A stretch of 64,000 nt of DNA from Harmothoe impar (taxonomy: Eukaryota > Annelida > Polychaeta > Phyllodocida > Polynoidae), in NCBI GenBank assembly GCA_947462335.1, contig OX381707.1, positions 15,529,418-15,593,417 on the forward strand, given 5' to 3'. The notes under the pieces are model-generated. The model saw only the letters and a program-made list of their open reading frames with translations. It had not been told where the DNA came from and did no database searches. This document shows, one piece after another, positions 22,681-33,609 of this stretch. Both the position numbers and the translations under genes were made by a program. The first letter of the stretch is position 1; each line of letters starts with the position of its first letter.

Positions 22681-23281
22681 TTAAAGAGTTAAGTAGATTG
22701 ACGACACGTCCTCTCCCCCTTCTGTACTAGACATGTCAATGACGTAGTGTACCATGTACATGCAAGTGGCAAACTGGTTTTGTTGTACAATGTATAAAAG
22801 AGTAATAAACCTATTTTAACAAAGGCTGACCCGTGAAGGAGTTTTCTGTTTTCTACTGTGTTTGACTATCGTTACAGGATCCAGGGTTACCACAAAAAAC
22901 GCAACTTTTTGCGTTTTCACCGACTCGCGGCAAAAAAATATCCAGAGGTTCCAGGGGGTTGACATGATTCTCCGAGTCTTATGGCGACTTCCTGTCAAAA
23001 TTCTGCCATTTTATTGGGGGACGTAATGCACTGAACTTGATAGGACGCCCCCCTAAAAATCGCCGATTGTAGTAAAATAAGGCAAAGTTAGGCTTTTAAA
23101 ATGGTCAATTTACCGAGATGAATAATATTTCCAGATTCATCCAAGAGTACTTACAAATTTACACACATATTTCATCAGGATGAACATATTTGTATGCTAC
23201 GTCCAGACCCAGTAACGTTATACGTCCCCCAACAAAATGGCTCCCAATTCTGCGTACAGCGCCCCCTACAGGCTTGGCAGA

Positions 23282-23755
23282 GATGCCACTGTCAGGGAAA
23301 ATGTCAGGGAAAATATTCTTCGTTCCAGGTCAGGGAAATGTCAGGGAATTTCAGATTTTTTGGCAAAATGTCAGGGAAAATGATATTTTCTGAAAATGTC
23401 AGGGAAAATATTTTTTTGTCAGGGAAAATATTTGAAATACCAAAAAAAGTCACCCGTTTTCTCTGAAAAAGCCTGTATTTCATTACGATTTTAATGGAGA
23501 AAAATATCTAAATCCTCAAAAAGGAGGGGGTAAAATTTATGCACGCACGCAATACACAAAACCCCTTTTGTTAAATAATGACCACTCGCTAAGTGAAAGA
23601 TAACTTTAAAAAGAGTGCATATTCATAGTTGGAGGGCATTTAAAAACATAGGGTTTATGTCGAGATTGTCAGGGGAATGTGATATAATGTCAGGGAAATG
23701 TCAGGGAAAAGTCAGGGAATTTGAATTTATCTTGTCAGTGGCAACCCTGCTTGGG
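23282..23755. mobile_element. Repeat built from GTCAGGGAAAAT units with hAT-like ends
   Basis: GATGCCACTGTCAGGGAAAA at the left; TTGTCAGTGGCAACCCTGC at the right. The interior contains about ten GTCAGGGAAA(A)T units near both ends. The terminal repeats are short and imperfect. Confidence 0.5.
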
Positions 23756-23756
23756 C

Positions 23757-23850
23757 GACTCAGAGAATGCATAAATGTAGCCCTGGTGTGCAGATTCGCT
23801 GCATTTATGCATCATGAGAGTGCCCTTTGCTCTCATAATGAATTAAGGCC
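23757..23850. repeat. Family A foldback fragment
   Basis: ATGCATAAATGTAGCCCTGG ... GCTGCATTTATGCATCATGA, with a shortened core. Confidence 0.55.
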
Positions 23851-24307
23851 ATCATTGGAGAGTTACAAAAATTAACACAACTCAAAGTAGAAAATCATTA
23901 ATTTTATTTGAACATTTTACAACAACTGGCGGCTTTTCTTCCATAATATATGCATAGAAATATAAGGATAATAACAAATTGTCCACATCTTAAAATGGTA
24001 AAATGGGGGAGGAACTTTCAAATGAATGAGCAACAATATCTGACGGAATATGAGGTGCCCTCAATCAACACCAACAATGAGCGTAAATCGTAACGAGGAG
24101 CCCGATAATGGAAAAAGTACTCGACAATTACGAACAACATTAGTCGATGACCATAACACAACATGGATGAACACATCACAACGGTCTATTTCTATCTCCA
24201 TCTATCGATAAACAAAGAAGGGGAATAGACCGGGGTTCACAATTCTATGTGGTAGCAAATGTGAAGCAAGTGTAAATATCCATTTATATTAGGGCAGGCG
24301 CTACAAC

Positions 24308-24524
24308 AGTTTGGACCTTTAAGGAGTAAATGGTGCTAAAAGACAACGCAGTTCCGGCGAGTAACTCGCTGGCACTGCGTTGGTGCTTTATGACGGGTGT
24401 GTATGCAATGGGATCAGCATGATGCGTAAATGCAGCCATGCACGTGGACTCGCAAGAGCTGCATTCATGCATCATAGCAAAGGGCAGAGGACATTTAAGC
24501 ACTATGTCGTCCTTAAAGGGTTAA
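24308..24524. repeat. Family A foldback repeat
   Basis: ACCTTTAAGGAGTAAATGGTG to GCACTATGTCGTCCTTAAAGGG. Two core palindromes, CGGCGAGTAACTCGCTGG and GTGGACTCGCAAGAGCTGC. Confidence 0.75.
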
Positions 24525-24671
24525 CAGGGACTAAGGGATGACGTACAAATGGCGTTTGGAAACTACAACAACAAATGACCGTGGTAAATTATGGCAATCA
24601 AACTGCAGAAGCAGACGTAAACTGTGGGGATTCACAAAATTAGTATTACCTGACTACATCAGGAATTAAAG

Positions 24672-24915
24672 GTTGACCGTCATGGTTGAAGTGAGGGCAA
24701 AAGCACTTTTGGATATAGTTCAGTTTTCATTCACAAGAGGGCTCTTAAGGGCTAGGAGCTCAGCTCTTACAGGCACAAGATGGGGTGAATATGTTGTAGC
24801 TGGACAGTGTTCATGGTCCCCTGTCCAAACACTGTTGCCCTCTGGTGGAACTGTTATTTTAGTCCATGTATGGAAAATGCTGAACTTATGTCCTCACGGC
24901 CCAGCTTTAAGGGGA
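24672..24915. repeat. Dispersed 245-bp repeat, copy 1
   Basis: GGTTGACCGTCATGGTTGAA onward is about 90 percent identical to 48418-48661. Both are bounded by TTTAAAG/CTTTAA-like ends. The frame of 104 codons inside is not supported by the second copy. Confidence 0.7.
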
Positions 24916-25383
24916 GGAACTTGTAGGAAATCGAAAAAGTACCCTGTAGCATTTCAGCCGACCCTAGTTCTCTTTAAATCATCTTAAATTAACATTAACA
25001 AATGAAGAGGATTAAATCAACGTGGGTCACTTTTAATTTTGGGTAACTTTGAGAAAATATATATTTTCAAAAATATAAGTCAAACTAATGACAAGCAGCT
25101 TAAAAAAGCTAACCTTCCATCAAAATCAAGCGTGTTGTCAATATGCGTCTATGAAAAATATAAAACAGAATATACGCAGGGTCTGGGGATAGTGAATAAG
25201 TCGGTGCACTGTCTACTAAAGCGGTTCCTAACATTGTAACATATCGCATTTCATAACTCAATTAATGATGCACTATATCATATTTCAAATAATGATGCAC
25301 TATATCATATTTCAAATGACCGCATTTCACGATGAAATTCTTCAGTAACAACAATCAGCACATAACAGGCGGATTCTTTACTT

Positions 25384-25626
25384 TAACCCTTTAAAGGCTG
25401 CAGAGCACTTGCATGCACTATCCCCGTTGTCGTCATGATGCATGAATGCAGCCTTGGCGAACTGCTCGCCAGGGCTACATTCATGTATTATACTCGACCT
25501 GTTGGGAATGCCTCACCGCATAGGATCGGCATGATGCATGAATGCAGCACTGGCGAGTTACTCACCAGGGTCACTATCCTGCATCATATTGACAAAGGGC
25601 ATAGTACTTAATCCTTAAAGGGTTAT
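25384..25626. repeat. Family A foldback repeat, full length
   Basis: AACCCTTTAAAGGCTGCAGAG to TAATCCTTAAAGGGTTA. Two cores with a GACCTGTTGGG...GGATCGGC middle. One of the most complete copies, about 240 bp. Confidence 0.8.
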
Positions 25627-25648
25627 ACTGGTCAAGCTGCAAGGGGGT

Positions 25649-25953
25649 TACTCTCGTTCCCAAATCCTTCCGAAGGAAGGCTCTGGTAACTGCCAAATGT
25701 TGGGATTTTGCTGGGTCTGGGCAACCGCTGCTGGTAGCTTGGAACCAGCGAACAGGAACAGGTAATAGAACCAGAAAGGCTGATGGTAAATCTACCTAAA
25801 ACTACCATCATACATTCTGGTTCCATTTCCTGTTCCTGTTCGCTGGTTCCAGCCTACCAGCAGGGGTTGCCCAGGCCGAGCAAAATCCAAAGTTCAAGGT
25901 CATTTGGCTGTCCCCAGAGCCTTCCTTCGGAAGGATTTGGGATTGAGAGTACA
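25649..25953. mobile_element. Foldback element, family F, copy 2
   Basis: About 95 percent identical to 4770-5074, same arms. The flanking direct repeat is AGGGGGT / TGGGGGT (7 of 8 bases including one mismatch), consistent with hAT-type insertion. It inserted 23 bp outside a family A copy. Confidence 0.8.
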
Positions 25954-26117
25954 TGGGGGTATACTATACATTATGTCAAGACAAACAGTTCACATGTAGA
26001 GTTTGTCAATGGTATTATATCAATATAAGAATGTCACACGTCTAGGCACCATAATATAGACACTGTCTCAACATCCACCATCTCAAACATCACCTGCAAT
26101 CCGACCCATCAATATAT

Positions 26118-26358
26118 CCCTTTAAGGACGGCATAATGCATCATGCCGATGGTCGTTATGATGCATGAATGCAGCATTGGCGAGAGACTCGCCAGTGCTG
26201 AATTCAAGCATCATGCCGACCACACTGGGTTGAGACACTCCCGAAGGGTCGGCATGATGCACCAAAGCAGCCCTGGCGAGTTACTCACCGGGGCTCCATT
26301 GGTGCATCATGAAGCCAAATGTCTTTTTTTTAGCGACATGCCATCCTTACAGGGATGT
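26118..26358. repeat. Family A foldback repeat, full length
   Basis: TCCCTTTAAGGACGGCATAATG to AGCGACATGCCATCCTTACAGGG, two core palindromes and a central GACCACACTGGG...GGGTCGGC pair. Confidence 0.8.
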
Positions 26359-26670
26359 ATGATATACATACCGACCCCCTTTGTCTCCAGTATCGCTTTC
26401 ACAAAGGTATGATATGTGACAGTATAGAAAGTATAGTTAGTTTTCAGTATAAATAACTGACAAATTGATCTTGATATACAATAGAAACTGTTATACACGT
26501 ATGTGCATATACATGTATACATATAAGTATATATACATAGAAAACCCACATCCATCCCTTTCTTATGGACTTTAGTAAGAAAGGGCACATATGGAAACAT
26601 ACATCGACAAGTACACTGTAGGGCTTTTGGTCACTTACTGTGAAAAAATAAAGTTCATTCTTAACACTTA

Positions 26671-26882
26671 AAGACCGCATCGCGCTTTAACGCACTAGGC
26701 CCTCTGGCGTCGTGATGCATGACTGCATCCCTGACGAGTCACTCGCCAATGCTGAATTCAAGCTTCATGCTCATCCTACAATGTTTATACACTCCAGATG
26801 GAACGGCATGATGCATGCATGAATGCATCATGACAACAAATTGCAAAGCGCGATGAAGCATTATGCGGCCACTGAAACGCGT
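26671..26882. repeat. Family A foldback repeat
   Basis: CACTTAAAGACCGCATCGCGC to GAAGCATTATGCGGCCACTG. The second core is shortened. Confidence 0.7.
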
Positions 26883-27268
26883 GAACTTACACACCACTCA
26901 TTTACACCCTTCATCGGTTTGCTATGAACACATATATTGAAGTAGCATATACTATTGGTACTTTCCACCATACAATTCTTAACATGTAAGCTGTTACATT
27001 CCCTTTGTCCATAACATTAACAAAAAAGGACAAATGTCTCATAACATACATTTTTTGAATAGTATAATTTCGACATTACCGTGTATTATGTTTAATACCT
27101 GGTAATATTGAATATGGCCTTTATGGGCATTCATGTCAAAAGATTGTCTAACTAACTCTTGAAGATGGTTACATCATAATTCATTGCTACAACATATTTT
27201 TCGACTTTCCCCCAAAGCGTACATAGATAGCATAGACCGCAGAAAGTATACATGCAGTGTTTATGATA

Positions 27269-27424
27269 CCCTTTAAGGACCGCATGATGCACCAATGAGC
27301 TATGTCCTTTGATGGCATGATGCATAAATGCACCTCTGGCGGATAAACTCACCAGAGCTGTATCCATGAATCGTGATGACAAAGGGCATACTAGATTAAA
27401 AGACTATGCTGCGCTTAAAGGGTT
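27269..27424. repeat. Family A foldback repeat
   Basis: ACCCTTTAAGGACCGCATGATG to GACTATGCTGCGCTTAAAGGGTT. Single core CTGGCGGATAAACTCACCAG. Confidence 0.75.
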
Positions 27425-28436
27425 TAATGTATGAACTCAATATACAGATGCTGCTGGACCGAATAGAATGCAAGAATGTCATGATCTGAGTTCAGATATA
27501 CCATTTCAAGTGATTTTTCTTCATGCATCTATTATTGTGGCTATATTTGTATACCAGTACGTGGATTATGAGTATGTCTTTTTTGTTTAATACAATTAGA
27601 TTCATTAAATACCACGACCCGGCAATCCTCTGACGGATACACCAAGGCAGTTTCCGTGTCAGGTGATTTAATTTTATCTTTTTTATTGGAAAAAAAAAGT
27701 TAGGCTTAAACTTTCAATTTTCTTCAAGCACTCAACGTGCTAAGGTGGTAGGAAAATAGTGAAATTTCTTGGAACTTCTGGTCTGAAATATCCCCCAACA
27801 GAGGCTTATTAACAGTGGGTTAGGAAGAGGGGGGTAGTTATGTCGAATACAGTATGAATAATTGAGTATTATCTAAAACAAGACTTGTCATATTCACACC
27901 CCCAAAAAACACCTTTGACCTCACACTACCATATCAAGAATAACGATAAGCACGCGCACCATCTTAAACTGAGGCACAGGATAACAATAAAATATGACAA
28001 TTTGTGACCCAACTCCAAAAATTGCAGATCGAGAAATGGATACAATTTCTTTTTCATATGCCATACCTAACAATGAGGGTATATTGAAAGCCCTTTTTAT
28101 GCGTATTAAAATAAGGGATGATAAACAAACGAGCGGGCGATACAACCAAACTGAGCGGGTCTTATCGTACACACGTCACGTCAAAATAAATTGGTGTTTC
28201 CTGTCGACAAATCCATGAACACCCATCCATCGCTGACCCGTAACGTTTAGAACATCACATTCATAATTTGAAACTCAACGCAATGCGGCAAACCCTTTCA
28301 CCAATCCACTATATATTTACATATTAAACCCAGACTTTGGTACTGGTATGGCGGTATAACGTGATAGGCTGCATCTTTATTCATTTTCTTTTCCTTCAAA
28401 TAGTTTGTTACTACGTCCAGTGCCCTGTTGTACCTT

Positions 28437-28788
28437 TAACGGCCACATGGTGCCAGGGCTGCATTCATGCATCATGCTGACAAGGCCAAAAAAAAGAGGT
28501 TTGTTCCAGGTCACCCGACCGACCCTATCAACATAAGGCCGACCCTATGTGGGTTTTTTTGCAATTTTGAAGAAATTTTTGTATTCTTACCCTTTTTGGG
28601 TCAATTTTACGGTCTTCGGAGAGGCTGGCTAGTACTTTCATGTTTGAAAAAAAAAGTAAAAGAAAAGAAAAATCCGACCTACCGACCCTAGATTTTCTTG
28701 CCATGTTACCTGAAACAAACCTCTCTTTTTTGGCCTAATGACAAAAGGTGTAATGCATAACGGCACTATGACATCCTTAAAGGGTCAA
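28437..28788. repeat. Family A foldback repeat split by a family B MITE
   Basis: CCTTTAACGGCCACATGGTG at the left and CACTATGACATCCTTAAAGGG at the right. The element at 28484-28735 lies inside it, so family B moved after this family A copy was in place. Confidence 0.75.
28484..28735. mobile_element. MITE, family B, nested
   Basis: GGCCAAAAAAAAGAGGTTTG at the left and CAAACCTCTCTTTTTTGGCC at the right. CAA/TAA flanks. The best preserved copy. Confidence 0.8.
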
Positions 28789-28797
28789 ATACATTGT

Positions 28798-29020
28798 ACC
28801 GTAAAACCTCTCTGATAAGCCGACCTTTTTGGGGGATTTTAGGCTTGATTCGGCTTATAGCATTGTCTCATAGAGGGGGTTCGGCTTATATGGGAGGTTT
28901 TTTTATCTAGTGCTTTATAGTTTAACCATGTTTAAATGGATCTAAATTCGGCTTATAATAGTCTCTCAAGGTCGGGGTCGGCTTATAAGGGAGGTCGGCT
29001 TATCAGAGAGGTTTTACGGT
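28798..29020. mobile_element. MITE with CCGTAAAACCTCTCTGATAA ends, TA duplication
   Basis: CCGTAAAACCTCTCTGATAA plus GCCGACC at the left, exactly inverted at the right. TA flanks both sides, as for Tc1/mariner-type elements. The interior repeats TCGGCTTATA. Confidence 0.75.
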
Positions 29021-29427
29021 AGGTAATATTATTATGTTTAATACCACCTGTCTCAATGTCGGATACCAGTAATTACACTTATAGACGCTATATCATGACG
29101 ACCACTGATGTCCCCAAAGCGCACCACACTTAACCCACCTAACAGCAATGTACACACTCGGACATGGAATCTAGACAAATATAAGGATCGGGACAACACT
29201 TCTGTCCATTCTGTTGGTAATATATGTCCACTGGAGGAAGATTACAACATAATATCAAAGAAATGAATGCATGTATACACCTTAGTATAGTGACTGGGAT
29301 ATCCCATGGCCACGTTTGTAAGTTACATTTATGATATACCACAGCCCACGACAACATCAAAAAAGGGCTAAATGCCAAAATGTGGACAGCAGCATTTTAT
29401 TCATGATCTGGTCATAATCTATAACTC

Positions 29428-29670
29428 TTTAAGGGCCGCAGTCCTTATAATGTGCTATGCATTGTTGTCATGGTGCATGAATGCAGTACTGGAACTCTAC
29501 TCGCCAGGGCTGCATTCATGCATTTTCATGCTGATTGTTCAAGAGTGTATTGCCCCCATAGGGTCGGCATAATGCATGAATGCAGCACTGGTGAATAATC
29601 GACCAGCCCAGAATTCATTGCGATAAAGGGCATGGAGCATGAATAAAGCACTTTGCGGCCCTTAAAGGTA
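29428..29670. repeat. Family A foldback repeat, full length
   Basis: CTCTTTAAGGGCCGCAGTCC to AAAGCACTTTGCGGCCCTTAAAGG, two cores. Confidence 0.75.
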
Positions 29671-30072
29671 TATATACCAGTATAACAGTGAAATGAAAAG
29701 AAATCAAAAACTACTGAACCCATCTACCGGGTACATAGAATTAGGATATAAAGTACGGTAACCAACGAGATACCCATTCATGTCATACCAAAAAGTTGAA
29801 AATCTATTTAGAAAGTCAAAGAAAATTCACTAACTACCTCAAAGCACATTCCACTACAACGTATATAACAATAAACAGCATTTCTCGAGAAAGTTTCACA
29901 TATTTCACCAATGATAACATGACCAATTTGATGATGGAAGAAATTATATTTCTACAACAACAAATAGTAGGTACCAACTATTGGTTCCAGTTTAGATCCA
30001 AGAAAAAAAACATTCAATAAAGCATAATGACAATGTTGTCCTTAATAGATCAGGGCATTCACGACGGATTAA

Positions 30073-30298
30073 TCCTTTAAGGTTTTCTGTCGATTTGTCG
30101 TTAAAATGACACACCAATGCAGCGGTGGCGAGTAACTCGCCGAGGCTGCATTTATGCATCATGTTGCCCTCGTTAGAAGTTTTTCTACCCAGTTCCATGA
30201 ACTCAGAACGGGTGAGTTACTCGCCAGAGCTGGATCCAATCATCATAACGACAAAGAGCATAGCACATTAAAGCACTATGCCGCCCTTAAAGGGTTAA
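30073..30298. repeat. Family A foldback repeat, full length
   Basis: ATCCTTTAAGGTTTTCTGTCG to AAGCACTATGCCGCCCTTAAAGGG. Cores GGTGGCGAGTAACTCGCCG and GGTGAGTTACTCGCCAGAGC. Confidence 0.75.
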
Positions 30299-30886
30299 GT
30301 ACCTATAATAAAGGGGGCCCACAATATGACAAAGCACACATCAAATACCTATTTCCATAGTAAATTAACAATATATATTATATGCCGTTGTGGTTCTATA
30401 GAAATAACCTCCACAATACAAAGGACGGCTGAGACATTATCAAGAAGCACTTACTCAGCACAAATATGGACTCGTACCTCAATACATAAAAATATATCAA
30501 AAAGAGTAACTTTTGATGCACCATTTATATTTCCCACCACGGGTGTGAATACACCATTAATATAGGACACACATATATGTATATAGTATACATGTACACC
30601 GATAGGGGCGTACAATGTTTATCAAGCACGCTGCGATTTCTGATTTACAATGGCGGAGTCATCAAAGACGCCCAGGTTTCATACAACAGTTACAACTTGT
30701 GCTTTTATTATGCCAGTCTTTGTTAATACCTTCATTATGCATGCACCAGGTACTGGGAACATGCCATTTTAGTTTTAGATGAGGTGAGATTTGTCTTTGA
30801 GCTATCACCCAGTAGCAGTATAGAGGGGGTTAGGGGGAATGTGTGCAGTGTTGGAGCGTTCCCATAGAAAACATTCATTTGTGTTA

Positions 30887-31136
30887 ACCCTTTAATGATC
30901 GCATAGTGCTTTAATGCGGCGCTATGCACTTTGGCGTCATATGATACATGAATGCAGCCCTGGTGGTGAGTTATTCGCCAGTGCTGCATCCATGCATCAT
31001 ACTGACCCTACAAGGTTGATACACTCATGTGAGGTCGGCATGATACGTGAATGCAGCCCTGGAGAGTACTCGCCAAGGCTAAAAACATGTATCATGACGT
31101 CAAAGGGCATAGCACATTAAAGCACTATGCGGCAAT
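30887..31136. repeat. Family A foldback repeat, full length
   Basis: TAACCCTTTAATGATCGCATAG to AAAGCACTATGCGGCAATTGC, two cores with a GACCCTACAAGG...GAGGTCGGC middle. Confidence 0.75.
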
Positions 31137-31139
31137 TGC

Positions 31140-31680
31140 AACCCCACTGGCTGACAACCGTTCAATGTTGTCGACCATTTTAGAGGCGAATGACGTTTGA
31201 CACATTAAAACGAAGTCAGGCATGAGATACAACATTTATCCCCGGTACAATTTCTCAGAACAACATCATACAGTAATTTTCCTTCCATGAAAAGCAGATT
31301 GACAGATGAAGGGACATTTTGTAGTTATTTTTGTTACCATTATGCAAGATATGGAAGTCTTTTCCGGAAGAAAAGAGGGGCTGCCTCTGGTCCAGAATAA
31401 ACTGTGAAGGCTTAGAAATTATACATTTCTCACAGAACAACGGTAGTATGCGATATTAACTGTACTTGGCCATCCATAGCATGACCACAACAGCAGCAGG
31501 GGAACATAGAAAGATGCCCACAGAGATAGAAAGACACATGTCATGCTCTTATCATCAGGAGATCATCTCCCAATGAGCATGGTCCAGTATTGTTCTGAAC
31601 GATAACATGAGGAAGGAGTGCCCCCGTAGAGACTCAATGAGGGAGTGAAGGGATGGCGGGTTGACCGTCGGGGGACCGCG
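31140..31680. other. 3' flank of the ankyrin/SOCS gene
   Basis: No second gene seen. The presumed 3' UTR of the minus-strand gene lies here. TTTATT-type sequence near 31395 (minus AATAAA: CCAGAATAAACTG reads on the plus strand) does not give a clear minus-strand signal. Confidence 0.4.
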
Positions 31681-31682
31681 AC

Positions 31683-33176
31683 TCAATCCCCTCCCACTAA
31701 GATGAAGTCATGCATGAGGACGAAGCTGCGTAAGACGGCGGGGATGGGGAGGAGATGCGAGTCCTTCAGGAGGCTACAACCGAGCCGGTCCCGGATGAAG
31801 ATGCGGGTTTGGTCCTTGAGAGACATGGGCTCGGAGACGAGACGCTGGACTTCGTGAATGGCCTCCTCCCCGTAGTGGAGGTAGCCCTCCTCCAGGACCC
31901 TCCGCAGCCAGAGCCGCACAGGAAGCTGGTCACATCCCGCCGCTACCAGCGCCCGCACCACTAACCAGCGGTGCCGGTTCAGAGCGAATTCCACCGGTTT
32001 GGCCATTTCTCCCTCGGAGTAGAGCGGTGAGAGGCGGTCATACCCAGGCTGGTCAGCATCGCACTGTGACTGTATCAGGACCAATGCACCTTCGTCGTAC
32101 TCCCGTTTGATGGCTAGTAGTAATGGCGTCTCCAACGCTTTGAAACGCCGCACATTGGGATTCGCGCCTAGGTCCAGAAAGAGCTTCAGCGTCCGCAACC
32201 GTCTGTGCTCAATGGCGGCGTGGATGGGGTAGGCTAACTTCCGGTCCCGCTCGTTGAGCGGTACTCCTGCGTTAATGAGGAGCCGCACGATGTGAACGTT
32301 GTCTCCCGCGCTACAGGCCAGCTGCAGCACGTTCTCCACCCGGCGAGGTCCGAAGCTGCTGCAGTCTGCGGACGCACCCTGCGCCAGGAGGAAGGTCACC
32401 AGGTCCGCGCGACCGTTCTTAACGGCCGCGTAGAGCGCTCCGTCTAGATGGTACTGCATCGCCTCCTCGGACACCCACCGCTGGCAGCACGCCTCGAGAA
32501 TCTCGGCCACCATTTTGACGTCGGCGTTAAGCTGCGAGCTGACCACCACCTCCAGGCAGCTCCTGCGGAAGTCGTTCTCTATACTGGGGTCTGCACCGTT
32601 ACCTAACAGCAGCGGCACTGCCTCGTACAACCCCTCCTCCAGCACGATATGCAGCGCCGTGTTCCCCATGAACCCCTGCTTGTTCACCGAGCACCCATGG
32701 CTGATTAGCGTCTCTATGAGGACCATGCCGTATATACTCCCGGCTTTAGCAGCGCGAGTCAGCGGTGTGTAGCTCGAGTTTTCAGCGTCTGTCGTGTCGG
32801 GATTAATCCCGGCTTGGAGTAACAATTTGGCTGATTCAATGTCTCCGAGCTGCACGGCCCAATGTAGTGCCTCCCAGTTGTCTCCGATGTTAACTCGCGC
32901 CCCGGCGTCTAACAGCATCTTTAACACGTTGGGTCGTTGACTCATCACGGCACACATAATGGGCGAGATCTCACCTTCACGAACATCGTTCAGCTCGATA
33001 CCAAGGTTAAGCAGCTCCTTTAGAGTCTCTAGGTTGCCTTTGGCTATGGCGTCAAATAGTGACTGTTCAAGCGACTTGAGCGCTACTGGCACTTCGTCTG
33101 TGAATTCGCTGTCGTCGTCATCGCGGGATTCCCCGGTCTCTGTGATTGTCATCAGGAGGTTTCGTGGTGAGGTCAT
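31683..33176 (-). CDS. Ankyrin repeat and SOCS box protein (ASB-like)
   Basis: Single uninterrupted coding exon, 497 codons from the ATG at 33176. An upstream in-frame ATG at 33209 would add 11 residues, but a splice acceptor TTATTTCTACCTCCAG ends right before the inner ATG, so I prefer the inner start and a noncoding first exon. An acidic N-terminus (DDDDSEF) is followed by about nine ankyrin repeats, counted from the upstream ATG: residues 48-80, 81-113, 114-150, 146-183, 183-215, 255-285, 293-325, 328-360 and a degenerate one to 425. Typical phrases are ALHWAVQLGDIESAKLLLQAG and NTALHIVLEEG. The last 45 residues form a SOCS box: SLKDQTRIFI as the elongin BC box and LPIP in the Cul5 box. 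Such proteins are substrate adaptors of Cullin5-elongin ubiquitin ligases. Which ASB class it belongs to, and its substrate, cannot be told from sequence alone. Confidence 0.88.
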   Translation of the reverse strand: MTSPRNLLMTITETGESRDDDDSEFTDEVPVALKSLEQSLFDAIAKGNLETLKELLNLGIELNDVREGEISPIMCAVMSQRPNVLKMLLDAGARVNIGDNWEALHWAVQLGDIESAKLLLQAGINPDTTDAENSSYTPLTRAAKAGSIYGMVLIETLISHGCSVNKQGFMGNTALHIVLEEGLYEAVPLLLGNGADPSIENDFRRSCLEVVVSSQLNADVKMVAEILEACCQRWVSEEAMQYHLDGALYAAVKNGRADLVTFLLAQGASADCSSFGPRRVENVLQLACSAGDNVHIVRLLINAGVPLNERDRKLAYPIHAAIEHRRLRTLKLFLDLGANPNVRRFKALETPLLLAIKREYDEGALVLIQSQCDADQPGYDRLSPLYSEGEMAKPVEFALNRHRWLVVRALVAAGCDQLPVRLWLRRVLEEGYLHYGEEAIHEVQRLVSEPMSLKDQTRIFIRDRLGCSLLKDSHLLPIPAVLRSFVLMHDFILVGGD

Positions 33177-33349
33177 TCTGGAGGTAGAAATAAGGGTTTC
33201 AGTTAACATTGCATTAAAGATACATTACCGGCTAATTTTGGGCTATTTTTTATTTCATCATGTTTCCATTTATCAAGTGCCTGTAAGTCTATGCGAGAAA
33301 TTTGGAGTCTGTTATTTCTCTTTTAACCTGTGAATATGGCCATAATAGC

Positions 33350-33605
33350 ATGCAAAAGATATAACTGCGAGCCACCATGCCTTTGGGGGTTATCTACGCT
33401 GTAGGGTAGGCATGGTGCTTGAAGGCAACATTGGTGAGTTACTCGCCAGGGCTGTAATTATGCATCATGACGATAAAGGGCATCGCTACATTCATTAAAC
33501 ACTCCAATTACTAAAATGCAATTTGGAAATGGTATTAATGCCCTAGGTATCACATCGAATACGACCAAGAGCATGATGCATTATGCCGTCCGTACAGGGT
33601 TAACA
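33350..33605. repeat. Family A foldback repeat, decayed
   Basis: GCTTGAAGGCAACATTGGTG, GAGTTACTCGCCAGGGCTG and a right end GCATTATGCCGTCCGTACAGGG. About 80 bp of unrelated sequence lies inside. Confidence 0.6.
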
Positions 33606-33609
33606 GTGG

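Noticed and set aside
24673..24987. 104-codon frame
   Set aside because: It lies in a dispersed repeat; the second copy at 48418 does not keep the frame.
31645..33333. Plus-strand frames of up to 124 codons opposite the ankyrin gene
   Set aside because: They are shadows of the conserved minus-strand ankyrin/SOCS coding exon.
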